Shown piece by piece: positions 23,023 to 34,624 of a DNA stretch of 64,000 nucleotides. This DNA comes from Megalobrama amblycephala. Its lineage: Eukaryota; Chordata; Actinopteri; Cypriniformes; Xenocyprididae. Numbering within the stretch: the stretch's first letter is position 1; each line of letters opens with the position of its first letter. The translations under genes were made by a program, and so were the position numbers. The stretch covers positions 40,632,565 to 40,696,564 of the forward strand of contig NC_063054.1 in NCBI RefSeq assembly GCF_018812025.1. Reading direction: 5' to 3'. The notes beneath the pieces were generated by a model, which saw only the letters and a program-made list of their open reading frames with translations, ran no database searches and was not told the origin of the DNA.

Positions 23023-24057
23023 GGATTTTTTACATACAATTTCGTTTATATGTATTGTGTAAATATAAAATATCGTGATCAATAATGAAAATACCGAGAC
23101 TGTTTTCGATGTATAGTCCAACGGTCGTAACGGAAAGCGCTTGAGCGGTTGCCATGGTAACATCTTCACGTGAAGTCGCTAGATTTTGACTATCAATCAC
23201 TCTTTTGTAGTTTCACATACAAAAAAACAGGATTTTTTTACACACAATTTCGTTCATATGTATTGTGTAAATATAAAATATCGTGATAAATTATGAAAAT
23301 ACAGATAGGCCTACTGTTTTCGATGTATAGTCCAACGGTCCTAACAGAAAGCGCTTAAGCTGTTGCTATGGTAACATCTTCACGTGAAGTCGCTAGATTT
23401 TGACTATCAATCACTCTTTTGTAGTTTCACATACAAAAAAACAAGATTTTTTACACACAATTTCGTTCATATTTATTGTGTAAATATAAAATATCGTGAT
23501 CAATAATGACAATACCGATACTGTTTTCGATGTATCTTCCAACGGTCCTAACAGAAAGCGCTCGAGCGGTTGCTATGGTAACATCTTCACGTGAAGTCGC
23601 TAGATTTTGACTATCAATCACTCTTTTGTAGTTTCACATACAAAAAAACAGGATTTTTTTTTACATACAATTAAGTTCATATTTATTGTGTAAATATAAA
23701 ATATCGTGATCAATAATGGCAATACCAATACTGTTTTCGATGTATCGTCCAACGGTCCAAACGGAAAGCGCTCGAGCGGTTGCTATAGTAACATCTTCAC
23801 ATGAATGTAGATTTTGACTTTCAGTCACTCTGCTGTAGTTTCCCAAAACAGGATTTTTTTTTACATACAATTAAGTTCATATTTATTGTGTAAATATAAA
23901 ATATCATGATCAATAATGACAATACCAATACTGTTTTCGATGTATAGTCCAACTGTCCAAACAGAAAGCGCTGGAGCGGTTGCTATGGTGACATCTTCAC
24001 ATGAAGTCGCTAGATTTTGACTTTCAATCACTCTTTTGTAGTTTCACATACAAAATA
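23023..24057. repeat. Five tandem units of about 207 bp upstream of col12a1, each with an X-box-like palindrome
   Basis: Units begin with GGATTTTTTACA-type sequence near 23,023, 23,230, 23,443, 23,651 and 23,851. Each holds a GTTGCYATGGTAAC-type site at 23,148, 23,362, 23,569, 23,779 and 23,979. The first copy, GTTGCCATGGTAAC, fits the RFX X-box consensus exactly. Copies 1-3 also carry the palindrome CTTCACGTGAAG with a CACGTG E-box (23,167, 23,381, 23,588), while copies 4-5 have CACATG. Units are roughly 90% alike by eye. The array starts about 0.3 kb upstream of the putative promoter. Confidence 0.85.
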
Positions 24058-24059
24058 AC

Positions 24060-25430
24060 TTTTTTATCAGTTATATTAACACTGTTGGAAAATCAAGCTT
24101 ATAAGCTAGTAGCTGTTTTGGAAAAAGTTTTGTAGCTAGTTTAGACTTAAAAAACAGCTACCATGTTCAATATCAAAACTAAGATCTCAAGACACATAAA
24201 GTAACTGTGTAAAAGGTCCAGACTATTTTTATTTGTTGTAAAACCGTGTTTTTTGGACACATACCATATATCTGTGCTGAATTTGAGCCTATAGATCAGT
24301 TTTACAACTAGCCATTTCCATTTATTTGAATATGTAGCCCCCTAGTGGTCAAATCGGGTAACACACTGAGGGGATGGAGATGTCCAACACATCTTATGAA
24401 TCAAAAATACACTGTTGATCGATCTCATTATTAAGCCATAAAAGAACAGTTTTCTGTTACAACATCTGATGAATAAACATTTAGACATTTAGAAACACAT
24501 GGGTGCCAACTGGGAATCAGCGTAGAGTTTTATTTGTGATCATTTATTACTTGTTTCAGCTGAGTTCAGGACTGTTTTTAATTTGATCATAATCTCATTA
24601 TTCTCATTGTTAGAAATGAAAAATATAACTATTGATCAAGGGAAAGCTTGAACTTCTAATGCTCCTTATAGATCGCTTGCAGACTTAATGATCTGTGCTT
24701 TATAGTTTTATAATTAGCATGCAATTATTTGTGCATGTCTGCAATGAGCTGAGAGAATTTGTGTGGGACACAAAGAGCACATTGTTCATAATGCATGTGA
24801 TAAATTTCCATACAAGCTCAACTCTATAGACCACCAATGCTGAGGCGTGCTATACTGAGCTCAAATGATCAATCGTCCCTGTAAATTTAAACTTCCAGAG
24901 GGGAAAACATTTCTTTGATGTATACGCACGCATTTGGAAACTATTTTATATGCCTTGAAAACACATTGTTTTGAAGTACAAAAAGGAAATCCACATTACT
25001 GTTTGTTTCCTGGGAACCAACGAAGACATCCAAGAAACAGACATTGTGAGTCACAAACACCCTTCATCAGTTAACTTCAGACATTACGTACACTTTAAGA
25101 AGGGAAAACAGTTCAGTTGTTTATTTTCTTCATCACGTTCTTTATGAGAAGAATATTATTACATACAGGAGGAGGTATGAAATCCGAAGACATACAAATT
25201 AAACCTTATCAATTGCTGGAATTAAAGATGAATCACATGATAACCATCAAGTAGGTAACATTACACCCCAAAATCAAAAGAAATTGAATTGCATTTTGCA
25301 TAAAGAAAATGAATGTGTGAAAAAGTCTTTTCTTTATGCAAAATGTTTTATTTTAATTTTGGGGTGTTTATATCGTCATTAAGTCAAGTAAAACAATCAG
25401 GATTTGTCTGTTTATGACAGGTACAGTTTG
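24060..25430. other. Intergenic region between col12a1 and cox7a2
   Basis: No gene-like frame, tandem array or clear mobile element was seen. The two genes lie in the same orientation, with cox7a2 upstream and its 3' end facing the col12a1 promoter. Confidence 0.5.
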
Positions 25431-25431
25431 T

Positions 25432-25437
25432 TTTATT
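25432..25437 (-). terminator. Candidate cox7a2 polyadenylation signal (AATAAA)
   Basis: A minus-strand AATAAA lies about 105 bp downstream of the cox7a2 stop codon, a normal distance for a short 3' UTR. Confidence 0.55.
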
Positions 25438-25540
25438 CAAATCACTTTGGTCCCTTTTACCTTCCAAATGAAAGAATAAATATATTGTGTGAAATGCTCA
25501 TAACGTCACATTTCAACAGAAATGAGGGCAGGATCTGACA

Positions 25541-25599
25541 TCAGTCCTTCTTCTGAGGCAAAGCCGCCTTTACGAGTTCATATATGACGCATGCAGTTC
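25541..25599 (-). CDS. cox7a2: cox7a2 exon 4 with stop codon
   Basis: This 59-nt coding end encodes TACVIYELVKAALPQKKD and a TGA stop at 25,541-25,543. A TTTTCAG acceptor precedes it. Confidence 0.92.
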
Positions 25600-28500
25600 C
25601 TGAAAAGAGACACATGAATGATCAGATTAGTGATAAGCGTTTACTACGATTATTAACTCAAATACATATTCATGCTTGCTACGACACGTCAAGCATTATG
25701 GCAAATTATGCGGCTTTGCCACAGCTACATGCAGACATTGGGAATGGGTGCTTTAAACTTGGGCTAGTAAACAACCACCCAGAACCCACATGTAATGTGT
25801 TAAGACCTTGCAATGCCCACAAGCTCAGTAACATACCCATCAGTGTGAGACCCATAGTTGCACGGTAAAGAACAGCATCACTGACACCTCCCTTCAGATG
25901 AACTGGCATCCCATTAGCCTCCTAAACAAGAAACAGAAATCAACATTTTTATAATCACATATACATGATAAAACAAACATGTGAACAACCAAAGCCTAAA
26001 GTTCTGAGTGCTGTAAAGTGAACACAGCCTATAGGTAAAAAGTATCTCAACATATCTCATTTGGTCGAATTCAATTATATATTTACAGTTGCAAGAAAAA
26101 GTTTGTGAACCTGTGAAAAATTTTAACAAAATAAGAGATCATACAAAATGCACGTTATTTTTTTATTTAGTACTGTCCTGAGTAAGATATTTTACATAAA
26201 AGATGTTTGCATTTAGTTCACAAGACAAAACAATAGCTGAATTTATTAAAATAACCCCATTCAAAAGTATGTGAACCATTGATTCTCAATACTGTGTGTG
26301 GTTACCTGATGATCCACGACTGTTTTTATGTTTTGTGATGGTTGTTCATGAGTCTCTTGTTTGTCCTGAGCAGTTAAACTGAGCTCTGTTCTTCAGAAAA
26401 ATCCTCCAGCTCCTGCAGATTCATCAGTTTTCAAGCATTTTTTGCATATTTGAACCCTTTCCTAGTCTGGGTAAACCCAGCATGATCTGCCGGCGATTTG
26501 ATTTCGCTCGGCAACTCAGTCTGGAAACCCGTGCATTCAATTCTATTGCTTCCGTTACACCAATCACAGACTGGCTTATCCACCTTGCTTGCTATTGGCG
26601 GGTATAACACGATGACGATAGAGAAGCGACGGCAAGCAGTTTTCAAACTCTATCTGATCTACCCGTCTCTTCAATATAACAAAGCACAATCACAGTGACG
26701 CCGATTGTGTTAAGCATTTACCTTATCTGAGAGAAATGTAGCAGAGCGTTGATCCGATAGTCTCTTCATAGGAAGATTACAAACGGCGATTAATGACACA
26801 CGATGATTCTCTGCTGTTATTTTGGTGGTTTGCTTCACGATGTGAGTACAGGACTCTTTTACTTCAACGCCCCTTGATGGTAGACAATATTTTTATTATT
26901 TGCTCTATATGTTTCGTCTCCCTGCTTCTTGAATCTCGCGCTGCCTGAGCTGACTGGAATTCTTTTTGGTTGTCATGACAATGACGTCGTTTAGGGCGGC
27001 TATATTCCACGTTCATTTACACTGAACCAGAACAGTATCAGAGTCGCCTTTTAAACTCTCGACGATGCTGAATGACTTCTTTAGTTAGCAAACAAATTGC
27101 TCGAGTGGGTGTAAATATCATTCACTTTCATGTTTTTTGTACAACCTGCAAAAATCGCTCAATGCCATTGCTGCTCCTGCAAACCGCTGAGCAATGCTTC
27201 AAACCAATACAAACTAACTCTGCGTCTCAATCAGCTCCCTAGTTCCCTAGGTCGTGAATCAGTATATCATGCAAGTGAATGTGGCTGATTCCCTGATCAG
27301 TGCCCTGACTACTGAACTTGGGAGCTGATTGAGACGCACGGTAAACCTGTCTGGAGTTTTCGCATCGCTCTGCAAAGAACGTCACCCGGATCGTTGATCT
27401 AATTGGTGGAAGGACTATCCAATTGCGTGACTAATGCTCGTTGATCACGCCTCTTGTGCAGCAGGAAATCCATACAGACTCTCCAGACCAATGTTCAATT
27501 TTAAATTGAGCTTGGTCTGGTGATAGCCAGACTAACCCTTTCCAGCAGTGACTGAATGATTTTGAGATCTGTGTTTTCACACTGAGGACAACTGAGGGAC
27601 TCAAACTCAACTATTAAATAAGGTTCAAACATTCACTGATGCTCCAGAAGGAAACACAATGCATTAAGAGCCGAGGGGTGAAAACTTTTGAACAGGATGA
27701 AGATGTCACAATTTTTCTTATTTTGTTTAATTTTTTTTTTTTTTTTTTTTCATTTAGTACTGCCCTTCAGAAGCAACAGAAGATACTTGCATGTTTGCCA
27801 GAAGACAAATTAAGTACAATTTACCTTGATCTTCAAATTCAAAAAGTTTTCACCCCCCGACTCTTAATGCATCGTGTTTCCTTCTGGAGCATCAGTGAAT
27901 GTTTGAACCTTTCATAGTTGTGTTTGAGCCCCTCAGTTGTCCTCAGTGTGAAAAGACGGATCTCAAAATCATTCAGTCACTGCTGGAAAGGGTTCAAATA
28001 CGCAAAAGATGCTTGAAAACTGATGAATCTGCAGGAGCTGGAGGATTTTTCTGAAGAACAGAGCTCAGTTTAACTGCTCAGGACAAACAAGAGACTCATG
28101 AACAACCATCACAAAACATAAAAACAGTCGTGGATCATCAGGTAATGAAACACAGTATTAAAGGGATAGTTCACCCAAAAATGTTAATTCTGTCATTATT
28201 TACTCAACCTCAAGTTGTTCCAAACCTGTATACATATCTTTCTTCTGATGAACATAAAGGAAGACATTTTGAAGATTAAAGGAAACTGAACAGTTTTGGA
28301 GCACCACTGACTTCCATTGTATTTTTTTTTTCTACTATGGAAGTCAATGGTGCCCCAAAGCAGCCTGGTTCTTCCAAATGTCTTCCTTTGTGTTCAGCAG
28401 AAGAAAGAAACTCATACAGGTTTAGAATAACTTGAGGGTGAGGAAATGAAGACAGAATTTTAATTTTTGGGTGAACTATCCCTTTAAGAACCACTGGTTC

Positions 28501-29670
28501 ACAAACTTTTGAATAGGGTTATTGTAATAAATTCAGCTATTTTTTTTTTTCTTGTTGACAAATATAAAGGTCCTTTATGTAAAATATCTTACTCAGGACA
28601 GTACTAAATAAAAAACATATATGATCTCTCTTTTTTTTTTTTAAATTATTCACATTTTCTGCAAGTGGTTCACATACTTTTTCTTGCAACTGTATATATA
28701 TATATATATATATATATAAAGAGAGAGAGAGAGAGAGAGAGAAGCTGTCATGGTCAGAAAAAGTGACAATCATACCTGAAACAGTTTCTGCTTCTCTGGC
28801 ACCTTATTCAGCATCTGCCTGCGGACGGTACTGGAGATGTGCCGTCTGGAAACCTGCTGAAGAGTCTCATGGAGATTAAAAAAAATGTAAATGTATATCT
28901 TTAAAGATGACAAATGTGATGCACATCCAAATGTCATCAGAAATTTTATTAAATATTGTAGAAAATAAGCGTTTTAGCACAATTAAAGGATTAGTTCACT
29001 TTCAAATTAAATTTTCCTGATACTTTACTCACCCCCATGTCATCCAAGATGTTCATGTCTTTCTTTTTTTAGTCGGAAAGAAATTAAGGTTTTTGATGAA
29101 AACATTCCAGGATTATTCTCCTTATAGTGGACTTCAATGGACTCCAAACAGTTGAAGGTCAAAATTACAGTTTCAGTGCAGCTTCAAAGAGCTTTAAACG
29201 ACACCAGATGAGGAATAAGGGTCTTATCTAGAGAAAACATCGCTTATTTTCTAAAAAAAACAATTGTATAAGTATTAACCATAAATGCTCATCTTGAACT
29301 AGCTCTCTTCTTCTTCTCTATTAGAATTCCAGCAGTGTAGACACTGCTAAGTGTATTACTGCCTTCCACAGGTCAAAGTTTGAACTAATTATTATATACC
29401 TGCACAAGCATATTGTATATGACAATATAGTTGAAACTTTGACCTGTGGAGGGCAGTAATACACTTAGCAGCATCAAATTTTGACCTTCATCTGTTTGGA
29501 GGCCATTGAAGTCCACTATAACAAGAAAAATCCTGGAATGTTTTCATCAAAAACCTTAATTTCTTTTCGACTGGAGAAAGACATGAACATCTTGGATGAC
29601 ATGGGGGTGAGTAAATTATCAGGAAAATTTTATTTGAAAGTGAACTAATCTTTTAACTTCAGCAATTTAA

Positions 29671-29742
<72 letters not shown>

Positions 29743-30836
29743 TATATGTGCACAATTTAACAGTAGTTTCTGCTTCAGATATATATCTGATATATATGAG
29801 TGATTGGGGATTTGGTGCCTTACTCAAGGGCACCACAGTTGTGGGAAATGGGAGCGCTTGTTCATTCACTTCCCCCACCTACATTTCCTGTCGGTATTGC
29901 GACTCGAACCTGCGACCTTCAGGTTACAAGTCTGACTCTCTAACCATTAGGCCATAATACCCATAATGTGTAAAACTGACAACAAGACACCCAGTCCATA
30001 GACTCACTGCATATGTACAGTAAATAATGCATATCATACTGACAACTGAAAAAAATAATGATAAAACAGAAATGTCCTAATTCAAGATTGTTTTTCTCTT
30101 ACTAACACTTTGCATTTTTGGAGCGCTCAGAAATAAATCAAAAAGTATTTGGACACTTAAAAATGCATTCATTAAATAATCAGTCCAGCGTGACTCAAAA
30201 ACAGTTTTCCTTACTCTTGGTCCTAATTATATAATCCTAATTATTGTTAGTATGTAATTCATTTTTTCCAGGAGCTCTACCTTCAGCTTGCTTCTACCTT
30301 TGCTAACAATGATTGTATTATTACATTATTAACTAAATGCATTCTCTAAATTGTAATGTTGACATTCTCTGTAAAGCTGCTTTGAAACGATATGTATCGT
30401 GAAAAGCGCTATACAAATAAATGTGAATTGAATTGACCAATGACTTTCAATCAGCTGGTGTTTTTGCGGATGTATGAAGTCAGCTGTAACAAGTTCATAA
30501 ATGAATGACATTCAGATCGTTTTTAAGAGTGACCACAAATACTAGTCCAAATACTGTTTTAATAAACATAGACACCATCTAAACAAGTAGTTATAATCTG
30601 TTATTTGGCTTATTTGAATTATAAAAGTCATCAAAAACCATATTTTCATTGAGAGTGTGTACGTGCAGAACGTCAAACTGCTCATGACTCCCGCGTGTCA
30701 CTTCTCCTGCCTCAAACTCCTGCATAAACTACCGTGAAACAAACTAATACATGACGAATGACATAAACTACCATACATTATTAATCTTAAACTGAAACAG
30801 AATATTTGTAATAATTACCAGAATGTGGCGAAACAT
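25541..30836 (-). CDS. cox7a2: Cytochrome c oxidase subunit 7A2, mitochondrial (complete, 4 exons, 79 aa)
   Basis: COX7A is a small nuclear-encoded subunit of complex IV in the inner mitochondrial membrane. Joining four exons gives 79 residues with no frame break. Residues 1-25 form a basic, Ser/Arg-rich presequence (MFRHILVSRRHISSTVRR). The family block NKVPEKQKLFQ follows at about 29-39, then MPVHLKGGVSDAVLYRATM, a single membrane helix around 54-73 (MGLTLMGTACVIYELV) and a basic tail ending PQKKD. Length and sequence fit COX7A2 rather than the longer COX7A2L. Its place between col12a1 and filip1 matches human 6q14. COX7A1 is an alternative by sequence alone, but the gene order favours COX7A2. 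Confidence 0.92.
25837..25921 (-). CDS. cox7a2: cox7a2 exon 3
   Basis: This 85-nt exon (phase 0 in, phase 1 out) encodes EANGMPVHLKGGVSDAVLYR and the start of the membrane helix. Bounded by a TTTAG acceptor and a GTATGT donor. Confidence 0.93.
26463..27533. mobile_element. Nested DNA transposon with TAGTCTGG ends inside the left arm
   Basis: The ends TAGTCTGG and CCAGACTA are inverted, and the host sequence AACCCTTTCC is duplicated on both sides (26,453-26,462 and 27,534-27,543). The duplication of at least 8 bp suggests a hAT-like mechanism, but the class is not certain. It has no transposase frame. Confidence 0.7.
27221..27338. mobile_element. Small inverted-repeat element nested at third level
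   Basis: TGCGTCTCAATCAGCTCCC at the left is matched by GGGAGCTGATTGAGACGCA at the right, giving a 118-bp hairpin inside the element at 26,463-27,533. Confidence 0.7.
28158..28487. mobile_element. TTAAAGGG-type MITE nested in the right arm
   Basis: This 330-bp element has inverted ends TTAAAGGGATAGTTCACCCA and the complement. It interrupts the right arm of the large palindrome, so it is younger than it. Confidence 0.8.
28693..28742. repeat. (TA)n followed by (GA)n microsatellite
   Basis: A TA run followed by a GA run directly abuts the right end of the large palindromic element, 35 bp from cox7a2 exon 2. Confidence 0.85.
28776..28853 (-). CDS. cox7a2: cox7a2 exon 2
   Basis: This 78-nt phase 0-0 exon encodes the rest of the presequence and NKVPEKQKLFQ. 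It is bounded by a CAG acceptor and a GTATGA donor. Confidence 0.92.
28983..29656. mobile_element. Inverted-repeat MITE in cox7a2 intron 1
   Basis: The ends TTAAAGGATTAGTTCACTTT and the complement delimit a 674-bp element with long inverted arms (28,983-29,150 against 29,500-29,656). No coding content was seen. Confidence 0.8.
29680..29738. repeat. (TA)n microsatellite
   Basis: This is an uninterrupted TA run of about 58 bp. Confidence 0.9.
29800..29966 (-). mobile_element. tRNA-derived SINE
   Basis: Read on the minus strand it shows GGCCTAATGGTTAGAGAGTC (A box) and GTCGCAGGTTCGAGTC (B box), then a tRNA-unrelated body. It is the best preserved tRNA-like head in the window. Confidence 0.7.
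30340..30440 (+). mobile_element. 3' tail of a fish LINE/SINE (AAGCGCTATACAAATAAA type)
   Basis: The plus strand reads GTAAAGCTGCTTTGAAACGA and ends AAGCGCTATACAAATAAATG. This is a common tail in fish L2-related retroposons. Confidence 0.5.
30819..30836 (-). CDS. cox7a2: cox7a2 exon 1 coding part (MFRHIL)
   Basis: Eighteen bases from ATG at 30,836 encode MFRHIL and end at a GTAATT donor in phase 0. The next exon continues with VSRRHISS. The start is chosen because it gives a typical presequence and family length. The 5' UTR continues to the right. Confidence 0.85.
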
Positions 30837-31044
30837 TTTCAGCGTGAATGACTGAAGTCACGGGACTGAGAGAGAGAAACTGAAGCTTAGCAAGAGGAAG
30901 AGAAAAGTCTCCACCTGCTGTTCAGGAGAGCAACTGCACCGAATTGTTTGCTCACTATGACACGCGATGGAAAAATAAAAATCATTAAGGGGAAGGGAAA
31001 TTAGCAGCTAGTTATTAGCAGCCTCGAGGGACACGTGTTAATTT

Positions 31045-31687
31045 CAATGTATTTAGGAATATAAACTGGAAAAAAAGCTTGGTGTATTTGTGAAGCATAC
31101 TGTTTAAATAGAAGCATACTGTTTTACTGTTTAAAAATAAAATTTTACATGGTATATATCCAGCTAAAAGTGTGTTAGAGAGGTTTAAGTTAGAGATTGA
31201 TTATTCATGTGATTTTTGCTCAATGGAAAAAGAATCTATTGTCCATCTGTTTTGTAATTGTATATACACAAAGATTTTTTGGTGGATGTGGAAAATTTCA
31301 TTAGAAGGAAAACAAACGTTATATTTAAATTAAACGAATTTGATATATTATTCCAATGAAAATAATAATAATAATAATAATTTTAAATGTATTGTACAAC
31401 TGTTTATTATTTTGGAAAAATTTCATATACACAAGAAGAAATGGTCAGGATCCAAGCCAAATTTTATTAATTTTCTTCAGGAGACAAAAGACTACTGCAT
31501 CAGTTTGGAGAACATTATAAATAAAAAAGCAAGGAAGACTTGTCATACAGTATTTTTAAAGAATATTCAGTTTTTTGATGAATCAATCAATGGTTTGTAC
31601 GCTCTGGCATGTTTTTTTTTTCTGTGCATTAATATGTAAATTTCTGTTTATTATTGTATATTGCTGGTTGATAAAAAAAAAAAAAAA
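31045..31687 (+). mobile_element. 5'-truncated L1-like LINE with poly(A) and target duplication
   Basis: A 14-bp duplication, ACACGTGTTAATTT, flanks it (31,031-31,044 and 31,688-31,701), and it ends in an A-rich tail. Around 31,190-31,330 the plus strand encodes CDFCSMEKESIVHLFCNC, like the Cys/His C-terminal part of L1 ORF2 proteins. Frames are broken, so it is dead. It lies just upstream of cox7a2. Confidence 0.7.
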
Positions 31688-31728
31688 ACACGTGTTAATT
31701 TAACATTGTCTCTGCCCCCCTGCAGTCT

Positions 31729-32463
31729 CATATTGAAACAACCTTTTTGATAATCTAAATTGGAAAAATATATGGGCCATGCAACAAAGATTTTTCCTCA
31801 CTAACAAAATAAAAGAAATTACTTTTAAATTACTCCATAATATTTACCCTGTCAAACATTTTCTTAAGAAAAAATCTGAATCAGATTTTAACACTAAATG
31901 CTCCTTTTGTCAGAATGATACTGAAACATTTCTTCATTTTGTTTTGGTCGTGCATCTATACTTTTCAGCTCTGGAATGCTCTGAATTATTTCAAGTACTA
32001 AGGTTTTTCAATGAATCATAAGTCTGTTGTTTTTGGTGTCTTTGCAGCGGATTCAAATGCCTGCTTTATAATAAACCTAATTCTCTTTCTATGTAGATTT
32101 TATATTCATAAATGTAAATTTTCAAATTGCAAACCTATTTTTCTAGTATTCTTTCAAGAGATAAAACATTATTCACTCTCAAGTTTCACTCTCACTTAGC
32201 AAAAAAGCTCTTAAAACATTTGCACGGCCTACAAACTCTTTACTCTATTTAATGTATAATTTGTATTCATTTGTGTGATGCCCTCTTATTTCCTTTTCTT
32301 TTTTGTTAAGGTCTTTTACTGCTTTGAACTATGGTACTGATTGTTTTGTTTGTTTGTTTGTTTTTTCTGTATATTCTATTGGTATTATTCTTAATTGTTG
32401 TTATATTTTGAGTTTGTTGTTCTATAGTGTAAACTAAATGTTCAAATAAAGCATTAAAAAAAA
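31729..32463 (+). mobile_element. Second L1-like LINE 3' fragment
   Basis: The frame at 31,779-31,960 encodes CSFCQNDTETFLHF and the preceding FLTNKIKEITFKLLHNIYP, typical of the fish L1 ORF2 C-terminus. It ends with AATAAAGCATTAAAAAAAA. A stop and frame drift show it is not active. Confidence 0.65.
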
Positions 32464-33114
32464 CGTTAATTTTGCATCAGACAAACAGACAGATAGATAT
32501 TCTTAAAAGTCAGTAGTTTGTGGTGCATATTTATTCAGTGGCTCATAAAGTCATGTGATTCAATACATGTGTTTATTCATTTTGTATATATGCAGGAGCT
32601 GACAGTGAGCTCGTTCACAGAGGTCATATGCTGTAAATGAAATGAAACACTATTGATTATAAGGATTTTGTGGGTCACAGTGCTGTGCAGTGAGTACCTT
32701 TATTCTCAGAATTAAACCTTTTCCCCAAATGACCATCTCTCAGACATGCTCATTCATTGATGCCACCATTAATAGCAGACGATTATTGATCAATGGTCAA
32801 TAAACTGCTCCCATTTAACCAGTCATTTTTAAAGCAAACAACAGCCAATATTATTTAATATTAGACCAGTGTTTGTTTAAAGTCAACATGGACTTGCTTA
32901 CACAGCCCAATTTACTTCCATAACGCAACACATTTCCAAGTGAAACTGAAAAAAAAATTAAATGAGAAGGTTATGAAAACATTTTTTTCTTTAGAAGAAC
33001 AAGCACTGATTAATCATTTGAGATAAGATCTGGAACGTGCATTAAGAAAGTAAATGGGGTCAATTTTGATTTCTCGTTGACTTGTCAATGCTTTTCCTTG
33101 TCTTACTGAAGCAT
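32464..33114. other. Intergenic sequence without recognised features
   Basis: I saw no gene or repeat signature here. Human TMEM30A would be expected between cox7a2 and filip1, but none of its conserved exons is visible in 31-38.7 kb. Confidence 0.5.
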
Positions 33115-33701
33115 TTAAAGGGTTAGTTCACCCAAAAATGAAATTCTGTCATTTATTACTCATGCATCCTCATGTCGTTCCACACCCGTAAGACCTTCAT
33201 TCATCTTCAGAACACAAATTAAGATATTTCTGATGACTTGTCCATAGACAGCAATATAATCAACACTTTCAAGGTCCAGAAAGGTACTAAAGACATCGTT
33301 AAAACGGTTCATTTGACTGTAGAGTACTTCAGAGATGACGTGTTTTTGTAGGCCAACCCGGAAGTTAGCGGTGCACGGGTTTCCTCGATTGAAAGCCTAT
33401 GCATTTTTCCCATAGACTTTTGTAGTGATGGCGAGATGAAGCCTCATGAAGCATTGAAGCTTTTCAGCCAAGTGGTTCACAAAAGGGTTCATTTCTCGAG
33501 GCTTCATTTGCTCACAATACCACCTGGTGGTCAAAGAGTGTAAAACAAGTAACGTTAGATACATTACAGATGACCTGATGTGATCTGTGATACGCTGTAT
33601 TTTGCAGCAGTTATGGCTTAGAAATAACAGTGAAGAAAAAATCAATTTCCACAAAGGCTAATATATTTATTTGAATGTAATGTGCATTTTCTGGTTGTAT
33701 A

Positions 33702-34624
33702 CAGTACAGTCCAAAAGTTTGGAACCACTAAGATTTTTAATGTTTTTAAAAGAAGTTTTGTCTGCTCACCAAGGCTACATTTATTTAATTAAAAATACAG
33801 TAAAAACAGTAATATTGTGAAATATTATTACAATTTAAAATAACTGTTTTCTATTTGAATATATTTCACAAAGTAATTTATTCCTGTGATGCAAAGCTGA
33901 ATTTTCAGCATCATTACTCCAGTCTTCAGTGTCACATGATCCTTCAGAAATCATTCTAATATGCTGATCTGCTGCTCAAGAAACATTTAATGTGTACAAT
34001 TGTACAAAATATTTGTGTACAATATTTTTTTTCAGGATTATTTGATGAATAGAAAGTTCAAAAGAACAGTGTTTATCTGAAATCTAATCTTTTGTAACAT
34101 TATAAATGTCTTTACTGCCACTTTTGATTGATTTAATGCATAAAACTATTCATTTCTTGAATTTCTTTTCAAAAAAAGAAAAAGAAAAATTCTTACTGAC
34201 CCCAAACTTTTGAACGGTAGTGTATAATGCTACAGAAGCTTTGTATTTCAGATAAATGCTGTTCTTTTGAACTTTCTATTCATCAAGGAATCCTGAAAAA
34301 AAGTAAACAACTGTTTTCAACATTGAAAATAATCATAAATGTTTATTGAGCAGCAAATCAGCATATTAGAATGATTTCTGAAGGATCATGTGACACTGAA
34401 GACTGGAGTAATGATGCTGAAAATTCAGCTTTGCATCACAGGAATAAATTACTTTGTCAAATATATTTAAATAGTACACAGTTATTTTAAATTGTAATAA
34501 TATTTCACAATATTACTGTTTTTTACTGTATTTTTAATTAAATAAATGTAGCCTTGGTGAGCATACGAAACTTCTTTTAAAAACATTAAAAATCTTAGTG
34601 GTTCCAAACTTTTGGACTGTACTG
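33702..34624. mobile_element. Palindromic Tc1/mariner-type MITE
   Basis: Inverted ends CAGTACAGTCCAAAAGTTTG are flanked by TA. The 923-bp body is a long inverted repeat containing CAGCATCATTACTCCAGTC twice in opposite orientation. A near copy is at 52,412-53,262. Confidence 0.8.

Larger units (their letters stand above)
26086..28692. mobile_element. Large palindromic Tc1/mariner-type element in cox7a2 intron, with two nested insertions
   Basis: The ends are inverted copies of CAGTTGCAAGAAAAAGT flanked by TA, as for Tc1/mariner elements. The whole element is one long imperfect inverted repeat with a loop around 27,700-27,830. No transposase frame is seen, so it is non-autonomous. The left arm is broken by 26,463-27,533 and the right arm by 28,158-28,487. 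Confidence 0.8.

Noticed and set aside
23023..24057. Regular spaced repeats resembling a CRISPR array
   Set aside because: Units are about 207 bp with no short repeat/unique spacer pattern, and the DNA is vertebrate.
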